The notes: generated by a model from the sequence alone, not told the origin. Shown: positions 34,912 through 44,174, counted from the first letter of the stretch. The stretch: DNA of 64,000 nt from Novosphingobium sp. (GCF_039595395.1 NZ_JBCNLP010000001.1:2108001-2172000); one strand, 5' to 3'. Numbers and translations: made by a program.

Positions 34912-35946
34912 ATGAGTCAGCGCGGATCGGGGAAGCCCACCAGCTTCGATATCGCTTATTTGGCAGGCGTTTCGCAGCCCACCGTCAGCCGTGCGCTGCG
35001 CGGCAGCCGGGCGATCAGCGCCGCCACCCGCGCCCGCATCGAAGCCATTGCGCGCGAGCTGAATTACACCGTCGACAAGAACGCTTCCTCGCTGCGTTCG
35101 CAGCGGGCCAACACCATCGCCTTGCTGTTTTTCGAGGACCCCACCCCCGACGAATCGATGATCAACCCCTTCTTCCTGGCGATGCTGGGGGCCATCACGC
35201 GGCAATGCGCCAATCGCGGGCTCGACCTGCTGATTTCCTTCCAGAAAATGGAGGATGACTGGCACACGCGCTATCAGGACAGCCATCGCGCCGACGGGCT
35301 GATCCTGCTGGGTTATGGCGATTATGCGCTTTACGAGCAGCGGCTGACGGGGCTGGTGGCGCAGGGCACACGGTTTGTGCGCTGGGGCTCGGTGCGCGGC
35401 GACAACATCGGCGCGACTGTCGGAAGTGACAATGTGGGGGCAGGGCTTGCGGCGGGCCAGCATCTGATCGCGCAAGGCCGCCGCCGCATCGCCTTTCTGG
35501 GCCAGGCCGACGAGCATTATCCCGAATTCGCCGACCGTTATCGCGGGCTTCTCGCTGCGCAGCATGAGGCAGGCCTGCCTCATGATCCGGCGCTGCAAAG
35601 CGATGCCTATACCACCGAGGATGACGGCCATGCCGCTGCCATGTCCTTGATCGAGCGTGGTATTCATTTCGATGCAATCTTTGCCGGATCGGACCTGATT
35701 GCCATCGGCGCCATGCGCGCTCTGGCGCAAAGCGGGCTCCGCGTGCCCGAGGATGTGGCGGTGGTCGGCTTCGACGACATTCCCGCCGCGAGCATGACCA
35801 ACCCACCGCTCAGCACCATGGTGCAGGATCTGAAAGGGGCAGGCGCCCTGCTGATCGAAACGCTCCTCGCCCAGATCGAGGGGCGCGATCTGCCCGCGCC
35901 CTCACTGCCAACGCGGCTGACCGTGCGGCGCAGCAGCGGCGGATAA
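34912..35946 (+). CDS. LacI-family regulator of the maltodextrin locus
   Basis: 344 residues from ATG 34912 (GGGGGAAGAGG upstream; ATG 34888 is an alternative). Helix-turn-helix TSFDIAYLAGVSQPTVSRAL and hinge YTVDKNASSLRS, then the sugar-binding-protein-like core (TIALLFFED, ILLGYGD, IFAGSDLIAIGAM, AVVGFDDIPAASM). It lies between the receptor/amylase operon and the SLC45-type carrier, each with a matching operator, the same order of functions as the Caulobacter mal locus (MalA, MalR, MalY). Likely a repressor released by maltose or maltodextrin. Confidence 0.87.
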   Translation: MSQRGSGKPTSFDIAYLAGVSQPTVSRALRGSRAISAATRARIEAIARELNYTVDKNASSLRSQRANTIALLFFEDPTPDESMINPFFLAMLGAITRQCANRGLDLLISFQKMEDDWHTRYQDSHRADGLILLGYGDYALYEQRLTGLVAQGTRFVRWGSVRGDNIGATVGSDNVGAGLAAGQHLIAQGRRRIAFLGQADEHYPEFADRYRGLLAAQHEAGLPHDPALQSDAYTTEDDGHAAAMSLIERGIHFDAIFAGSDLIAIGAMRALAQSGLRVPEDVAVVGFDDIPAASMTNPPLSTMVQDLKGAGALLIETLLAQIEGRDLPAPSLPTRLTVRRSSGG

Positions 35947-35955
35947 AGCGCCAAC

Positions 35956-35967
35956 GTATTCGTATAC
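35956..35967. promoter_or_regulatory. LacI-type operator GTATTCGTATAC, copy 2
   Basis: Eleven of 12 bases match the operator at 34802-34813. It lies 10 bp after the LacI stop and about 60 bp before the MFS start, so it probably controls the carrier gene separately from the regulator gene. Confidence 0.7.
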
Positions 35968-36027
35968 GTGATTGCTTCGCGTCCACCCGCATGCGACCGG
36001 AAAAGGCACAAGCATAAGGGGATTGGG

Positions 36028-37533
36028 GTGTCGGAGGATCATACCGCGCAGCACAGCGCAGCAAAGCCCCGTCTGGGGCTGCGCGATCTGTGGAACATCA
36101 GCTTCGGCTTCTTCGGCATCCAGATCGGCTTTGCCCTGCAGAACGCCAATATGAGCCGGGTCTTCCAGTCGCTGGGCTCCAATGTCGATGATCTGGCCGC
36201 GTTGTGGGTGGCCGCGCCTTTGACCGGCCTGCTGGTTCAACCGGTGATCGGCCATCTGTCGGATCGCACCTGGCTGGGCAGGCTGGGGCGGCGGCGGCCT
36301 TACTTTCTGGCAGGCGCCCTTCTGGCGGCGCTGGCGCTGGCGGCGATGCCGCTCAGCCATGTGCTGATCGGGGCTGCTTTGCTGCTGTGGCTGCTCGATG
36401 CCAGCCTCAACATCTCGATGGAGCCCTTTCGCGCCTTTGTCGGCGATATGCTCGGCAAGGATCAGCACACATCGGGCTATGCGGTGCAGACGGCCTTTAT
36501 CGGCGTGGGCGCGGTGGTGGGCTCGCTGTTTCCCAGCCTGCTCGACTGGGCGGGCGTGTCCAATGTCGCTCCCGCCGGAGAAATCCCGGCGACAGTGCGC
36601 TACAGCTTCTGGGCAGGCGGAGCGGCGCTGCTGGCCTCCGTCTTGTGGACGGTGCTGACCACGCAGGAATATTCCCCAGCCCAGCTCGCGGCTTTCGGGG
36701 AGGCGCAAGAGGTCGCCGCGCCCGATGCCGCGCTGGCCCGTCGCAACCCCGCCAGCGCGGGCCTGTGGCTGGCAGCAGGCGCGGCATTGTCGCTGCTGGT
36801 GGCCCATTACGCCTTGGCCAAGGAGCTTTATCTGCTGGCCGCCCTGCTCGCCGCCTATGGGCTGGCCTATGCCGCCGCGATCCTGATGGCGCGCGCCGGT
36901 CGGCCCAATATGCTCTCCAGCGTGGTGGGCGATTTCGCGGGCATGCCGCCCTTGATGAAGCGTCTGGCGCTGGTCCAGTTCTTCAGTTGGTCGGCGCTGT
37001 TTATCATGTGGATCTATTCCACGCCCATCGTCGCGCAATATGGCTTCGGCACGACCGATCCGGCGAGCCCCGCCTATCAGCAGGCGGCCAATTGGGTCGG
37101 GCGCCTGTTCTCGATCTACAATGGTGTGGCCGCGCTGGCGGCGCTGGTGCTGCTGCCATGGCTGTCTGCGCGGATCGGCAAGGTGCGCACCCATGCGCTC
37201 AGCCTGACGGTCGGGGCGGCGGGTTTTGCGGCCTATCTGGTGATCCGCTCGCCCCAAGGGCTGCAACTGGCCGAGGTGGGGATCGGCATCTGCTGGGCCT
37301 CGATCCTGGCGATGCCCTATGCCATTCTCGCCTCCAGCCTGCCGCAGAGCAAGCTGGGCGTGTCGATGGGCCTGTTCAACGTCTTTGTCGTGGTGCCGCA
37401 ATTGCTGGTCGCCACGGTGATGCGCAGCGTGATGGAGGCCTTCTTCCCCGGTCAGCCGATCTGGACCATGGGCTTTGCGGCGGCAACCCTGCTTGCCGCC
37501 GCTTTAACCATGTTGACGCTGGGCGAGGCTTAA
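36028..37533 (+). CDS. SLC45/GPH-type MFS transporter, probable maltose carrier
   Basis: 501 residues from a GTG with AAGGGGA at 6-nt spacing; upstream codons overlap the operator. About 12 membrane segments. The motifs FGFFGIQIGFALQNANMSR, PVIGHLSDRTWLGRLGRRRP and LDASLNISMEPFRAFVGDML define the sucrose/maltose (SLC45-like) carriers, which include MalY of Caulobacter. It would move maltose or short maltodextrins from periplasm to cytosol, where the GH13 glucosidase acts. The stop codon shares TTAA with the stop of the convergent GH3 gene. Confidence 0.88.
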   Translation: MSEDHTAQHSAAKPRLGLRDLWNISFGFFGIQIGFALQNANMSRVFQSLGSNVDDLAALWVAAPLTGLLVQPVIGHLSDRTWLGRLGRRRPYFLAGALLAALALAAMPLSHVLIGAALLLWLLDASLNISMEPFRAFVGDMLGKDQHTSGYAVQTAFIGVGAVVGSLFPSLLDWAGVSNVAPAGEIPATVRYSFWAGGAALLASVLWTVLTTQEYSPAQLAAFGEAQEVAAPDAALARRNPASAGLWLAAGAALSLLVAHYALAKELYLLAALLAAYGLAYAAAILMARAGRPNMLSSVVGDFAGMPPLMKRLALVQFFSWSALFIMWIYSTPIVAQYGFGTTDPASPAYQQAANWVGRLFSIYNGVAALAALVLLPWLSARIGKVRTHALSLTVGAAGFAAYLVIRSPQGLQLAEVGIGICWASILAMPYAILASSLPQSKLGVSMGLFNVFVVVPQLLVATVMRSVMEAFFPGQPIWTMGFAAATLLAAALTMLTLGEA

Positions 37534-39515
37534 AGCCCTGCGCCACGCTTGAACAAGGGATGGGCCGTGTCGTCGGGCACGGCCGGGTCCTGCTTTGCGA
37601 CCTCTTCCATGCTGGAGGGCAGTTCGAAGGGCAGATGGCCCTTCGCCTTGGCTCGGCCCAGCACGACATCGATCACCGCCGCATCGCTCGCGCCGAAATT
37701 GCCGAGGATCGCGGCGGCCTTGTCCTGCACATTGGTGAGCACCGCGGGCCGGTCGAGGAAGATCGCCAGCACGGCGGGCACATGCGCCGCCTTGGCCTGC
37801 TTCAGAGCCTCATAGGCCGGATCGCCGTCACGGAAATCGAGGCGACCTTCCTTCTGGCGGCTGCCGAAGAAGTGGTCGGGATGCAGCTTTTCCGAAGGCG
37901 TTTCGGCGCGGATGATGGCGAAATCGGCCTTGGCGGGGCTGTCCACCACGGTCAGACCAGCAGCTTGCGCAGCCTTGGGGTCGACATCGAGCAGCCAGAC
38001 TTTCTTGCCCTTGGCTCCCGCCGGCAGCAGGCCATTGTTGGTGAGCAACACCTGCGCCTCACGCTGGGTCCGGTCGGCCAGAGCATGGTTGGCAGGCGTG
38101 GCCAGCACGCCCTCGGCCTTGGCGGGATCGACATAGGGATCGTCGAAAAGCCCCTGCTCGAACTTGGCGATCAGCACCCGCCGCACCGAGGCGTCGAGGC
38201 GTGCCGTGCTGATCTGCCCTTCCTTCACCGCCGCCAGCAGGGGCGCGGTGTCCTGCGTGCCGCCGAACTGGTCGATGCCCGCCTGAACGCCCAGCACATA
38301 ACGCTGCTGCACCGTCAGATCCATCACGCCCCAGGCGGTTGAGATATCCTGCGGGCGCTGTGGCGCATCCTTGGTGGGGGCGCTGCAGCGGCTGTCGCAA
38401 TCGAGCGTGATCGCCCAGTCCGACAGGATGATGCCCTGATAGCCCAGCTTCCCACGCAGCAGGTCGGTGAGCAGCACCTTGCTGTAACCGGCCCCAACTG
38501 GCTCGACCGGCTTGCCATCGATCACGGGCCCCGAGATGATCGGATAGGTCGGCATGATCCCGCCCGATTTCGCCGCCAGCGCACCCTTGAAGGCCTCGAT
38601 ATGGCGGTCGAGCTGGGCGGTGGTCAGCTTCGCGGTGCGACCGTAATAGTTATGGCTGTCAAAGCCTTCGGGCAGGGCGCCATAGCCCACCCAATGCTTC
38701 ACAACCGTCATCACGCCATCGCGGGTAAGGCCCGTGTCGCTGCCCTGAAAGCCGCTGACATAGGCCCCGCCCAGCACGCTGGTCAGCGCCGGATCGGAAC
38801 CGAAGGTGCCGGTGATGCGGCCCCAGCGTGGCTCGCTGGCCAGATCGACCTGCGGGCTGAGCGCCTGATGAATGCCCAGCGCGCGATACTCCGCGCCCGC
38901 GATCCTGCCGAAATGCTTGACCAGCGCGGCATCGCCCAGCGCGGCAAAGCCCAGCGGCTCGGGCCATTGCGTCATGCCCTTGCCGTTTTCCGCCGCGCCC
39001 AGCACATGCTGGAAATGGTTGCGCGGATCGGCGCTGATGGTGACGGGGATGCCCAGGCGGTCCTGCTCGGCCAGCGCCTGCACGGCATTGGCCTGCTCGG
39101 CCATCTGGGCGGGCGGAACGGCGAGGCGGGTGATGAAGCTGGAAATATGCCTTTCGCGCAGCAAGGGCGCCAGCGCGGCCATGTCATAGCCAAGCGTCGA
39201 ATTGCCGATCGCCGCGCCCAATGCGGGCAGCGTGCCATGCAGCATCTGTCCGACCTTTTCCTCCAGCGTCATGCGGGTGATCAGATCGTCGGCGCGCTGC
39301 TGGGGTGAGAGGCGCCAGTCCTCATAGGGGGTCAGCTTGCCATCGCCGTCCAGATCGCGGAACTTCAGTCCGTTGACCGAAAGAATGGCCTTGGAGCGGC
39401 CTTCGACTGCAACCTGCTGCTGCGCGGCCGCACTTTGCGCCATGATCGGCACAAGGGCGGTCGCCCCCATCGCCAGAGCCATGATGCCCTTGAATCCGAA
39501 GCTTGCCTTGCCCAT
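37530..39515 (-). CDS. GH3 beta-glucosidase-like enzyme, secreted
   Basis: 661 residues from ATG 39515 (GGGGAGAG at 7-nt spacing). Signal peptide about 1-31 (ending SAAAQ). A short calcium-binding-like segment (FRDLDGDGKLTPYEDW) precedes the catalytic TIM barrel, in which GIILSDWA holds the nucleophile Asp366, and a second alpha/beta sandwich domain follows. The protein ends without the fibronectin III domain of full-length BglX. GH3 members release beta-linked glucose or xylose, so specificity is open. It is next to an alpha-glucan locus but convergent with it and has no copy of its operator, so it is probably a separate function. Confidence 0.88.
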   Translation of the reverse strand: MGKASFGFKGIMALAMGATALVPIMAQSAAAQQQVAVEGRSKAILSVNGLKFRDLDGDGKLTPYEDWRLSPQQRADDLITRMTLEEKVGQMLHGTLPALGAAIGNSTLGYDMAALAPLLRERHISSFITRLAVPPAQMAEQANAVQALAEQDRLGIPVTISADPRNHFQHVLGAAENGKGMTQWPEPLGFAALGDAALVKHFGRIAGAEYRALGIHQALSPQVDLASEPRWGRITGTFGSDPALTSVLGGAYVSGFQGSDTGLTRDGVMTVVKHWVGYGALPEGFDSHNYYGRTAKLTTAQLDRHIEAFKGALAAKSGGIMPTYPIISGPVIDGKPVEPVGAGYSKVLLTDLLRGKLGYQGIILSDWAITLDCDSRCSAPTKDAPQRPQDISTAWGVMDLTVQQRYVLGVQAGIDQFGGTQDTAPLLAAVKEGQISTARLDASVRRVLIAKFEQGLFDDPYVDPAKAEGVLATPANHALADRTQREAQVLLTNNGLLPAGAKGKKVWLLDVDPKAAQAAGLTVVDSPAKADFAIIRAETPSEKLHPDHFFGSRQKEGRLDFRDGDPAYEALKQAKAAHVPAVLAIFLDRPAVLTNVQDKAAAILGNFGASDAAVIDVVLGRAKAKGHLPFELPSSMEEVAKQDPAVPDDTAHPLFKRGAGL

Positions 39516-39611
39516 CGTGACGCTCTCCCCTGTCATCGAACATCTTTGTTCTTCGCCCTGTGTATAGAGCGCGATTGGCAATGGAGAAGTCACGAATAGC
39601 AATGCATGATA

Positions 39612-40172
39612 TCATTCCATCCGCATCAATTGCGAAGGGAAGGGCGAAACCAGCCTCTGGGCCTGTTTCCAGTCGCCGGTCAGCCACAGGCCATAGTCTT
39701 GCGGGTGCAGGATCAGCGGCATGACGGTCGCCCGGTTCGCCTGGGCCAGCGCATTGGGCTCGGTGGAGACGATGGCAAAGCTGGGGATTTCGGAATCGCG
39801 CCAGATCCCCGCCAGCGCGAAGATCGGCGAGGAAGGCACGGAGTACCAGCCCTTGGCGTCAGGGCTCGCCGCCGCTCCGCGATAGGCGGTGACGGGTATC
39901 AGGCAACGGAACTGGGTATGCCGCAAGGTGCCGACCCAGAAGGGGCTTTCCAGATTGCGCAAACTGGCAAGGGGATGCTCACGGCCCGGAGGCGGCGGCA
40001 CACCCCACAGGCGCGGCACCATCATCCTGCCGCGATCCGGCACGCGGATCACCACCGGGGCGTAGGTGCCGAAAGCCACATCGCCGCCCTGCCACACATC
40101 GCCGCCCGCATCGGCGCCCAGCGCCGCCGCGATGGCATGGGCCGGCGCATTGAGGCGATAACTGCGGGTCAC
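39612..40172 (-). CDS. SRAP-fold protein lacking catalytic residues
   Basis: 186 residues with the SRAP (HMCES/YedK) fold signatures: MVPRLWG, RNLESPFWVGTLRH, RCLIPVTAY, IFALAGIWRD, VSTEPNAL and MPLILHPQDYGLWLTGDW. True SRAP proteins begin Met-Cys, and that Cys2 cross-links abasic DNA; here the start reads MTRSYRLN, so position 2 is Thr. An in-frame stop directly precedes the GTG start, so no other start is possible. The usual Glu after the IPV segment is Gly, and the usual His before MPVIL is Arg. It starts immediately after the stop of the pentapeptide-repeat gene (TGAGTG), so the two are probably one transcript. DNA-damage sensing without chemistry is one possibility. Confidence 0.8.
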   Translation of the reverse strand: MTRSYRLNAPAHAIAAALGADAGGDVWQGGDVAFGTYAPVVIRVPDRGRMMVPRLWGVPPPPGREHPLASLRNLESPFWVGTLRHTQFRCLIPVTAYRGAAASPDAKGWYSVPSSPIFALAGIWRDSEIPSFAIVSTEPNALAQANRATVMPLILHPQDYGLWLTGDWKQAQRLVSPFPSQLMRME

Positions 40173-40853
40173 TCAGCCCAGCCGGAGCCCGAGTTCGGCC
40201 AGAAGCAGCGCGGCCTGCTCGCGCGAGATCATCGCGCCGCGAAACAATTGGGCATCCACCAGCCGCAGCCCGCCAAGATCGGCGCCGCGCAGATCCGCCC
40301 TGTCGAAACGGGCGCCGGTCAGCATCGCGTCGCGCAGGCTGCATTGGGCAAAGACCGTCTCGCGGAAATCACATTTGCGCAGATCGGCCTGGCTGAAGTC
40401 CACCCGCTCCAGCGTCTGCCTGCGAAAAGACTGCCCGGCCAGCCGCGCGCCGATGCACAGTGTTTCCTCGAAGCTTGCGTCCATCGTTGCGGCCTCGGTC
40501 AGATCGGCGCCGGTCAGCTTGCAACTGGTGAAACGCGCGCCCGTCAGCGAGGCTTTGCGAAAACCCGCATTGTTGAAATCGGAAGAGGCAAAGCGCGCAT
40601 CGGCCAGATCGGCCCCGACAAAGCTTGCGAAGGCCCCCCGGCAGGACTGCCACCGTGTCCGTTCCAGCCTTGCGCCGGTGAAATTGGTGTGCCGCATATC
40701 GCAGCGTTCGAACTGCCAGTCGCTCAGATCCAGCCCGGCGAGGTCGACCTCGGCAAGCTGGCAGTCGCGCAGATGGGCAGGGCCGCCGCGCGCGGCAAGG
40801 GCTTCGATATCCGCCCTTTGCAGGGCCTGCTCAAGGATGGCTGGAGTGTCCAT
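40173..40853 (-). CDS. Pentapeptide-repeat protein (Qnr-like fold)
   Basis: 226 residues. From about residue 30 to 205 the sequence follows the A(D/N)LXX pentapeptide pattern (CQLAEVDLAGLDLSDW, ANFTG-like turns, ADLRGADLGGL), which folds into a right-handed beta-helix. In Qnr and MfpA this shape mimics DNA and protects gyrase. No signal peptide or membrane segment is seen. It is immediately upstream of the SRAP-fold gene, which suggests a shared role in nucleic-acid biology, but this is an inference. Confidence 0.85.
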   Translation of the reverse strand: MDTPAILEQALQRADIEALAARGGPAHLRDCQLAEVDLAGLDLSDWQFERCDMRHTNFTGARLERTRWQSCRGAFASFVGADLADARFASSDFNNAGFRKASLTGARFTSCKLTGADLTEAATMDASFEETLCIGARLAGQSFRRQTLERVDFSQADLRKCDFRETVFAQCSLRDAMLTGARFDRADLRGADLGGLRLVDAQLFRGAMISREQAALLLAELGLRLG

Positions 40854-40913
40854 AGGCCGGGACTAGCCGGATGTGCCGCATAAGCCAACGCCTAGGCCAA
40901 CAGCCGCAGGCAA

Positions 40914-40939
40914 AAGGGCCGGGATTGCTCCCGGCCCTT
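40914..40939 (-). terminator. Intrinsic terminator after the TonB receptor
   Basis: A perfect 11-bp stem (AAGGGCCGGGA / TCCCGGCCCTT) with a 4-nt loop; on the minus strand the stem ends in a TTTT run. It lies about 35 bp beyond the receptor stop and closes the phosphatase-receptor transcript. Confidence 0.75.
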
Positions 40940-40975
40940 CGCGTTCACCTCATGGGCAAGGCGTGGAAGGAACCG

Positions 40976-43351
40976 TCAGATACGGACCTTGAGCGAAGCC
41001 TGATAGCTGCGCCGCGTCTGGAAGATATAGAGCGTCGAGGCTCCGCTGCCCGACTGCGCCACGACCGGCGTGTTGTTGAGCAGGTTGTTGATGGTGATGC
41101 CCGCGGTCAGATTGCCATGGGTGAAGCTGCCCGACAGCACACCGAAGCTGTAGGGAGCGATGCGCGACGTGTTGGCGGCATCGGCCCACTGGCGGCCGGT
41201 GAACTTGTGCAGATAGCTCAGCTTGAAGGGGCCATTGCCGAAGATCATGCCGGCCATGGCGGTGTAGTTGGGCGCCTTGGTCAGCCACAGATGCGTCACA
41301 TCGTCGAGCGAGGACATGATCGTGCCGTTGACGATGCCGGTCAGCCCCTTGGCCAGCACATAGCTGACCTGACCCTCAAGGCCCTTGTAGGTGGCCGGAT
41401 TGGCGCTGATGGTCACCAGATTGGTGGTGGGGTCCATCGTCGTCGAGTTGCTGGCCTGGATGTAATAGCCGTCGGCATCGATGTTCAGGCGGTCGCGCGC
41501 GAAGACGAAGCCGGTCTGATAGTTGGTGGTCTTGGTCGGCTGCGGGTTCAGAGGCACGGCGGCGTTGCTGGAGCCGGCAGTCTCAAGGCTGGCCGAGAGC
41601 GAGGGGATGATAAAGCCCTTGGCGTACTGGAAATAGACCGAGAAGTCAGGCTTGATCAGGAAGTTGGCCGTCGCATAGGGCAGCACCGGCTTGTAACTCT
41701 GCTGGGTGGCGATGCCCTGACGGCTGCTCTGCGCGGCGATGGGGGTGTTGATCTTGCGGGTGAAGTCCATCGCCTTCACGCCGGGGGTCAGGGTCAGGCG
41801 GTCGTCGAACAGCTTGAAGGCATATTCGGCAAAGCCCTGGATCTGGTCCCAGCTCGTGTTCTCGTCATATTTGATATAGGCCGGGACATACTGACCGTTC
41901 AGCATGGTGTTGGCGGCCTTGTCGGTCTCCTTGTAATTCCAGTTGGAGCCGTTGTTCATGATGTCGAAGTTGAAGGTGTAATCGCTGATCCCGCCCGCGC
42001 GGCTGGCGGTCGTGAAGTCATAGTCATAGCGATAGCGGTGCGACTGCGAATGTTCGTACCAGAAGCCGCCCTTCAGGATGCCCAGCGCGTTCTTCCAGCT
42101 CACGGTGAAGATATCGCCCGTGTTGCGGTACTGGTTGACCTTCGTATAGCCGGGGATGTCGCCCGCGATGGTCTTGCCGCCGCCGCCGCCATTGCCGGTG
42201 CCGAGGGCCTTCACATTGGAATAGCCCGTGCCGGTGCACTGATCCAGCGAGGAGAGCGTGGTGCAGGGCGTGCTGGCGTCCTCGGTGGAAAGGGTGAAGT
42301 TCTTGTAGAAATAGGTGTAGGCCTTGTTGTCGATGGTGATGCTCGGCGAAACATCCCACTGCAGGCGCGCGATTTCGAAATCGGTGGTCTTGATCGCCCA
42401 GTTCCAGTCTGAACGGGCATTGGTATAGCCCGAGCCGGCTGCCTGAGCGGGGCTGATCGCGCCGTAAGTCTTGCCATAGGCGGCGATCTGCGCCGCCGTG
42501 GCGCCACCGGCGGCGTCGGCCGAGTGGAAGGGGCTCTTGTTGAAGCTGGAGAGCACCGAGAACTTCGCATTGTTGCCGATGGGCAGCTCGGCCTTCACGA
42601 AGCCGTTGACCCACCAGCCGCCCTGGTTGGTCAGCGCGCCGTCGGTCTGCTTGTATTCGCCAATGCCGATGATCTTCAGACCGCCCAGCTTGTCGATCTT
42701 GCCCGAGTTGATGGTGAAGCGGTCCATGAAGGTGTTGAAGCTGCCATAGACAAACTGGTCCTCGATGAAGAACTTGTCGCTCAGCTCGCGGCTGACGATA
42801 TGGACCTGACCGCCATAGCTGGCCTGCCCCAGATCGGTCGCCCCGCCCGGACCGCGATCGACGATGATGCGCTCATAGGTGCCGTTGGGGAAATAGGAGG
42901 TCGAGTGGTGGGTGGGGTCGTTGGAGTCGCCGAAGGGCACGCCGTCGAAGGTGATGTTGTACTGGCCGTCCTGGAAGCCGCGCAGCACGATCTTGGTGTC
43001 GGCCAGGCCCACGCCATTGCCGCTGCTGGGCGTGATCGAGGCGCCGGGCGTCAGCATCACCACCTGCGAGATATCCGCGGTGGGCGCCACCGAGTTCTCG
43101 ATGATCGAGCGCGAAACGATCGCCTGCGGCTCGAAGGTGTGGACCGAGGCGGTGATCGGGGTGCTGGTGTTCACCCTGGTGGCGGTGACGAGAATGTCGT
43201 CGGTGTTGCGGATCGGGCCGTCGGCCGGGTCACCGGCCGGATCATTGGCCACCGGAGCAGCGGGCGCGGTCGCGGCATAGGACGTGCCGGTCAGGCTCAG
43301 CGTGAAGGCACAGGCGCTCAGCAGCAGGGCGCGGCGATAGGAGGCGTTCAT
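40976..43351 (-). CDS. TonB-dependent receptor, coupled to acid phosphatase
   Basis: 791 residues from ATG 43351. Signal peptide about 1-26 (ending SYAA), plug domain with DDILVTATRVNTS, DISQVVMLTPGAS, KIVLRGFQDGQYNITFDGVPFGD and YERIIVDRGPGGATDLG, and a barrel ending in ASLKVRI. It follows the class A phosphatase gene by 29 bp on the same strand, which suggests uptake of a phosphorylated substrate or of its dephosphorylated product. No co-located sigma or anti-sigma genes are present. Confidence 0.9.
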   Translation of the reverse strand: MNASYRRALLLSACAFTLSLTGTSYAATAPAAPVANDPAGDPADGPIRNTDDILVTATRVNTSTPITASVHTFEPQAIVSRSIIENSVAPTADISQVVMLTPGASITPSSGNGVGLADTKIVLRGFQDGQYNITFDGVPFGDSNDPTHHSTSYFPNGTYERIIVDRGPGGATDLGQASYGGQVHIVSRELSDKFFIEDQFVYGSFNTFMDRFTINSGKIDKLGGLKIIGIGEYKQTDGALTNQGGWWVNGFVKAELPIGNNAKFSVLSSFNKSPFHSADAAGGATAAQIAAYGKTYGAISPAQAAGSGYTNARSDWNWAIKTTDFEIARLQWDVSPSITIDNKAYTYFYKNFTLSTEDASTPCTTLSSLDQCTGTGYSNVKALGTGNGGGGGKTIAGDIPGYTKVNQYRNTGDIFTVSWKNALGILKGGFWYEHSQSHRYRYDYDFTTASRAGGISDYTFNFDIMNNGSNWNYKETDKAANTMLNGQYVPAYIKYDENTSWDQIQGFAEYAFKLFDDRLTLTPGVKAMDFTRKINTPIAAQSSRQGIATQQSYKPVLPYATANFLIKPDFSVYFQYAKGFIIPSLSASLETAGSSNAAVPLNPQPTKTTNYQTGFVFARDRLNIDADGYYIQASNSTTMDPTTNLVTISANPATYKGLEGQVSYVLAKGLTGIVNGTIMSSLDDVTHLWLTKAPNYTAMAGMIFGNGPFKLSYLHKFTGRQWADAANTSRIAPYSFGVLSGSFTHGNLTAGITINNLLNNTPVVAQSGSGASTLYIFQTRRSYQASLKVRI

Positions 43352-43380
43352 GATGGTATCCCCGTGATGGATGGATGAGA

Positions 43381-44100
43381 TCAGAGCTTGGCAAGTTCGG
43401 CCCGCGCGGCAGCGATCTTGCTGGCCAGACGCGGGTCGTTGAACAGTTGGGCGGCGGCCAGCGTGCCGATGGCATGGCTGGCTTCGGTGTCGCTGGCGAA
43501 ATGGGCGCCGCAATATTGGCGGCTCAGCGCGTAATCATGGGCGCGGGCCAGAATGGCTTCGGCCTTTTTCGGCATCAGCCGGGCCAGCATCCAGCCGACC
43601 GAATAGCCAAGCATCGAATGGCCCGAGGGATAGGCACGGTCGGCGGGCTTGTCGCTGTCGGTCTTCTGGCCGCAGACGGCGAGGGTTGCATCGATGCGGT
43701 AGGGGCGGGTGCGGTGGAAGAAGGTCTTGCCTTCATCGGTCAGCACTTCGCCTTCGCTCTGCACCGTGGTCAGCAGGTCCCAGGTGGCGGGCAGGGTTTT
43801 CAGATCGACGCCGACGGCATCGTTGAACAACGCCGGCGTCTCATTGTGCCCATCGGCCTTGGCGCGGGCGAGACGTTCCGGGGTGGCGCCGGCGATCAGG
43901 CGGTGCAGCGCGTCGAGTTCGCGCGCTTCCTCGGCCGATCCGCGCGGCGGCGGGGCGGGCACGTTGAGCGCGGGGGCAAACAGCGCCGGATCGAGATAAG
44001 AGAGATGATCGGCCTCCGTCTTGGCGGAGAGCGGCGCGGATACGGTGGATACAAGGGCACAGGCCGCAAAAGCAGCCGCCGCCAGCAATTTGGCACGCAT
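43381..44100 (-). CDS. Class A (PAP2) acid phosphatase, periplasmic
   Basis: 239 residues with a signal peptide (about 1-26, ending PLSA). The three PAP2 motifs are complete: Lys125 with RP at 132-133 (KTFFHRTRP), PSGHS at 158-162, and SRQYCGAH-FASD at 193-204 with the nucleophile His200. Non-specific acid phosphatases of this class release phosphate from many organic monoesters in the periplasm. It is the first gene of a two-gene run with the TonB receptor; a direct-repeat motif 75 bp upstream is also found before the adjacent response regulator. Confidence 0.92.
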   Translation of the reverse strand: MRAKLLAAAAFAACALVSTVSAPLSAKTEADHLSYLDPALFAPALNVPAPPPRGSAEEARELDALHRLIAGATPERLARAKADGHNETPALFNDAVGVDLKTLPATWDLLTTVQSEGEVLTDEGKTFFHRTRPYRIDATLAVCGQKTDSDKPADRAYPSGHSMLGYSVGWMLARLMPKKAEAILARAHDYALSRQYCGAHFASDTEASHAIGTLAAAQLFNDPRLASKIAAARAELAKL

Positions 44101-44174
44101 CTTGGTGAAAACCCCATTCGGCTTTCCGGGCCTTTATGGCCTGCGGAACGTTGAGCGGCGGGTAGGAAGCGCGT

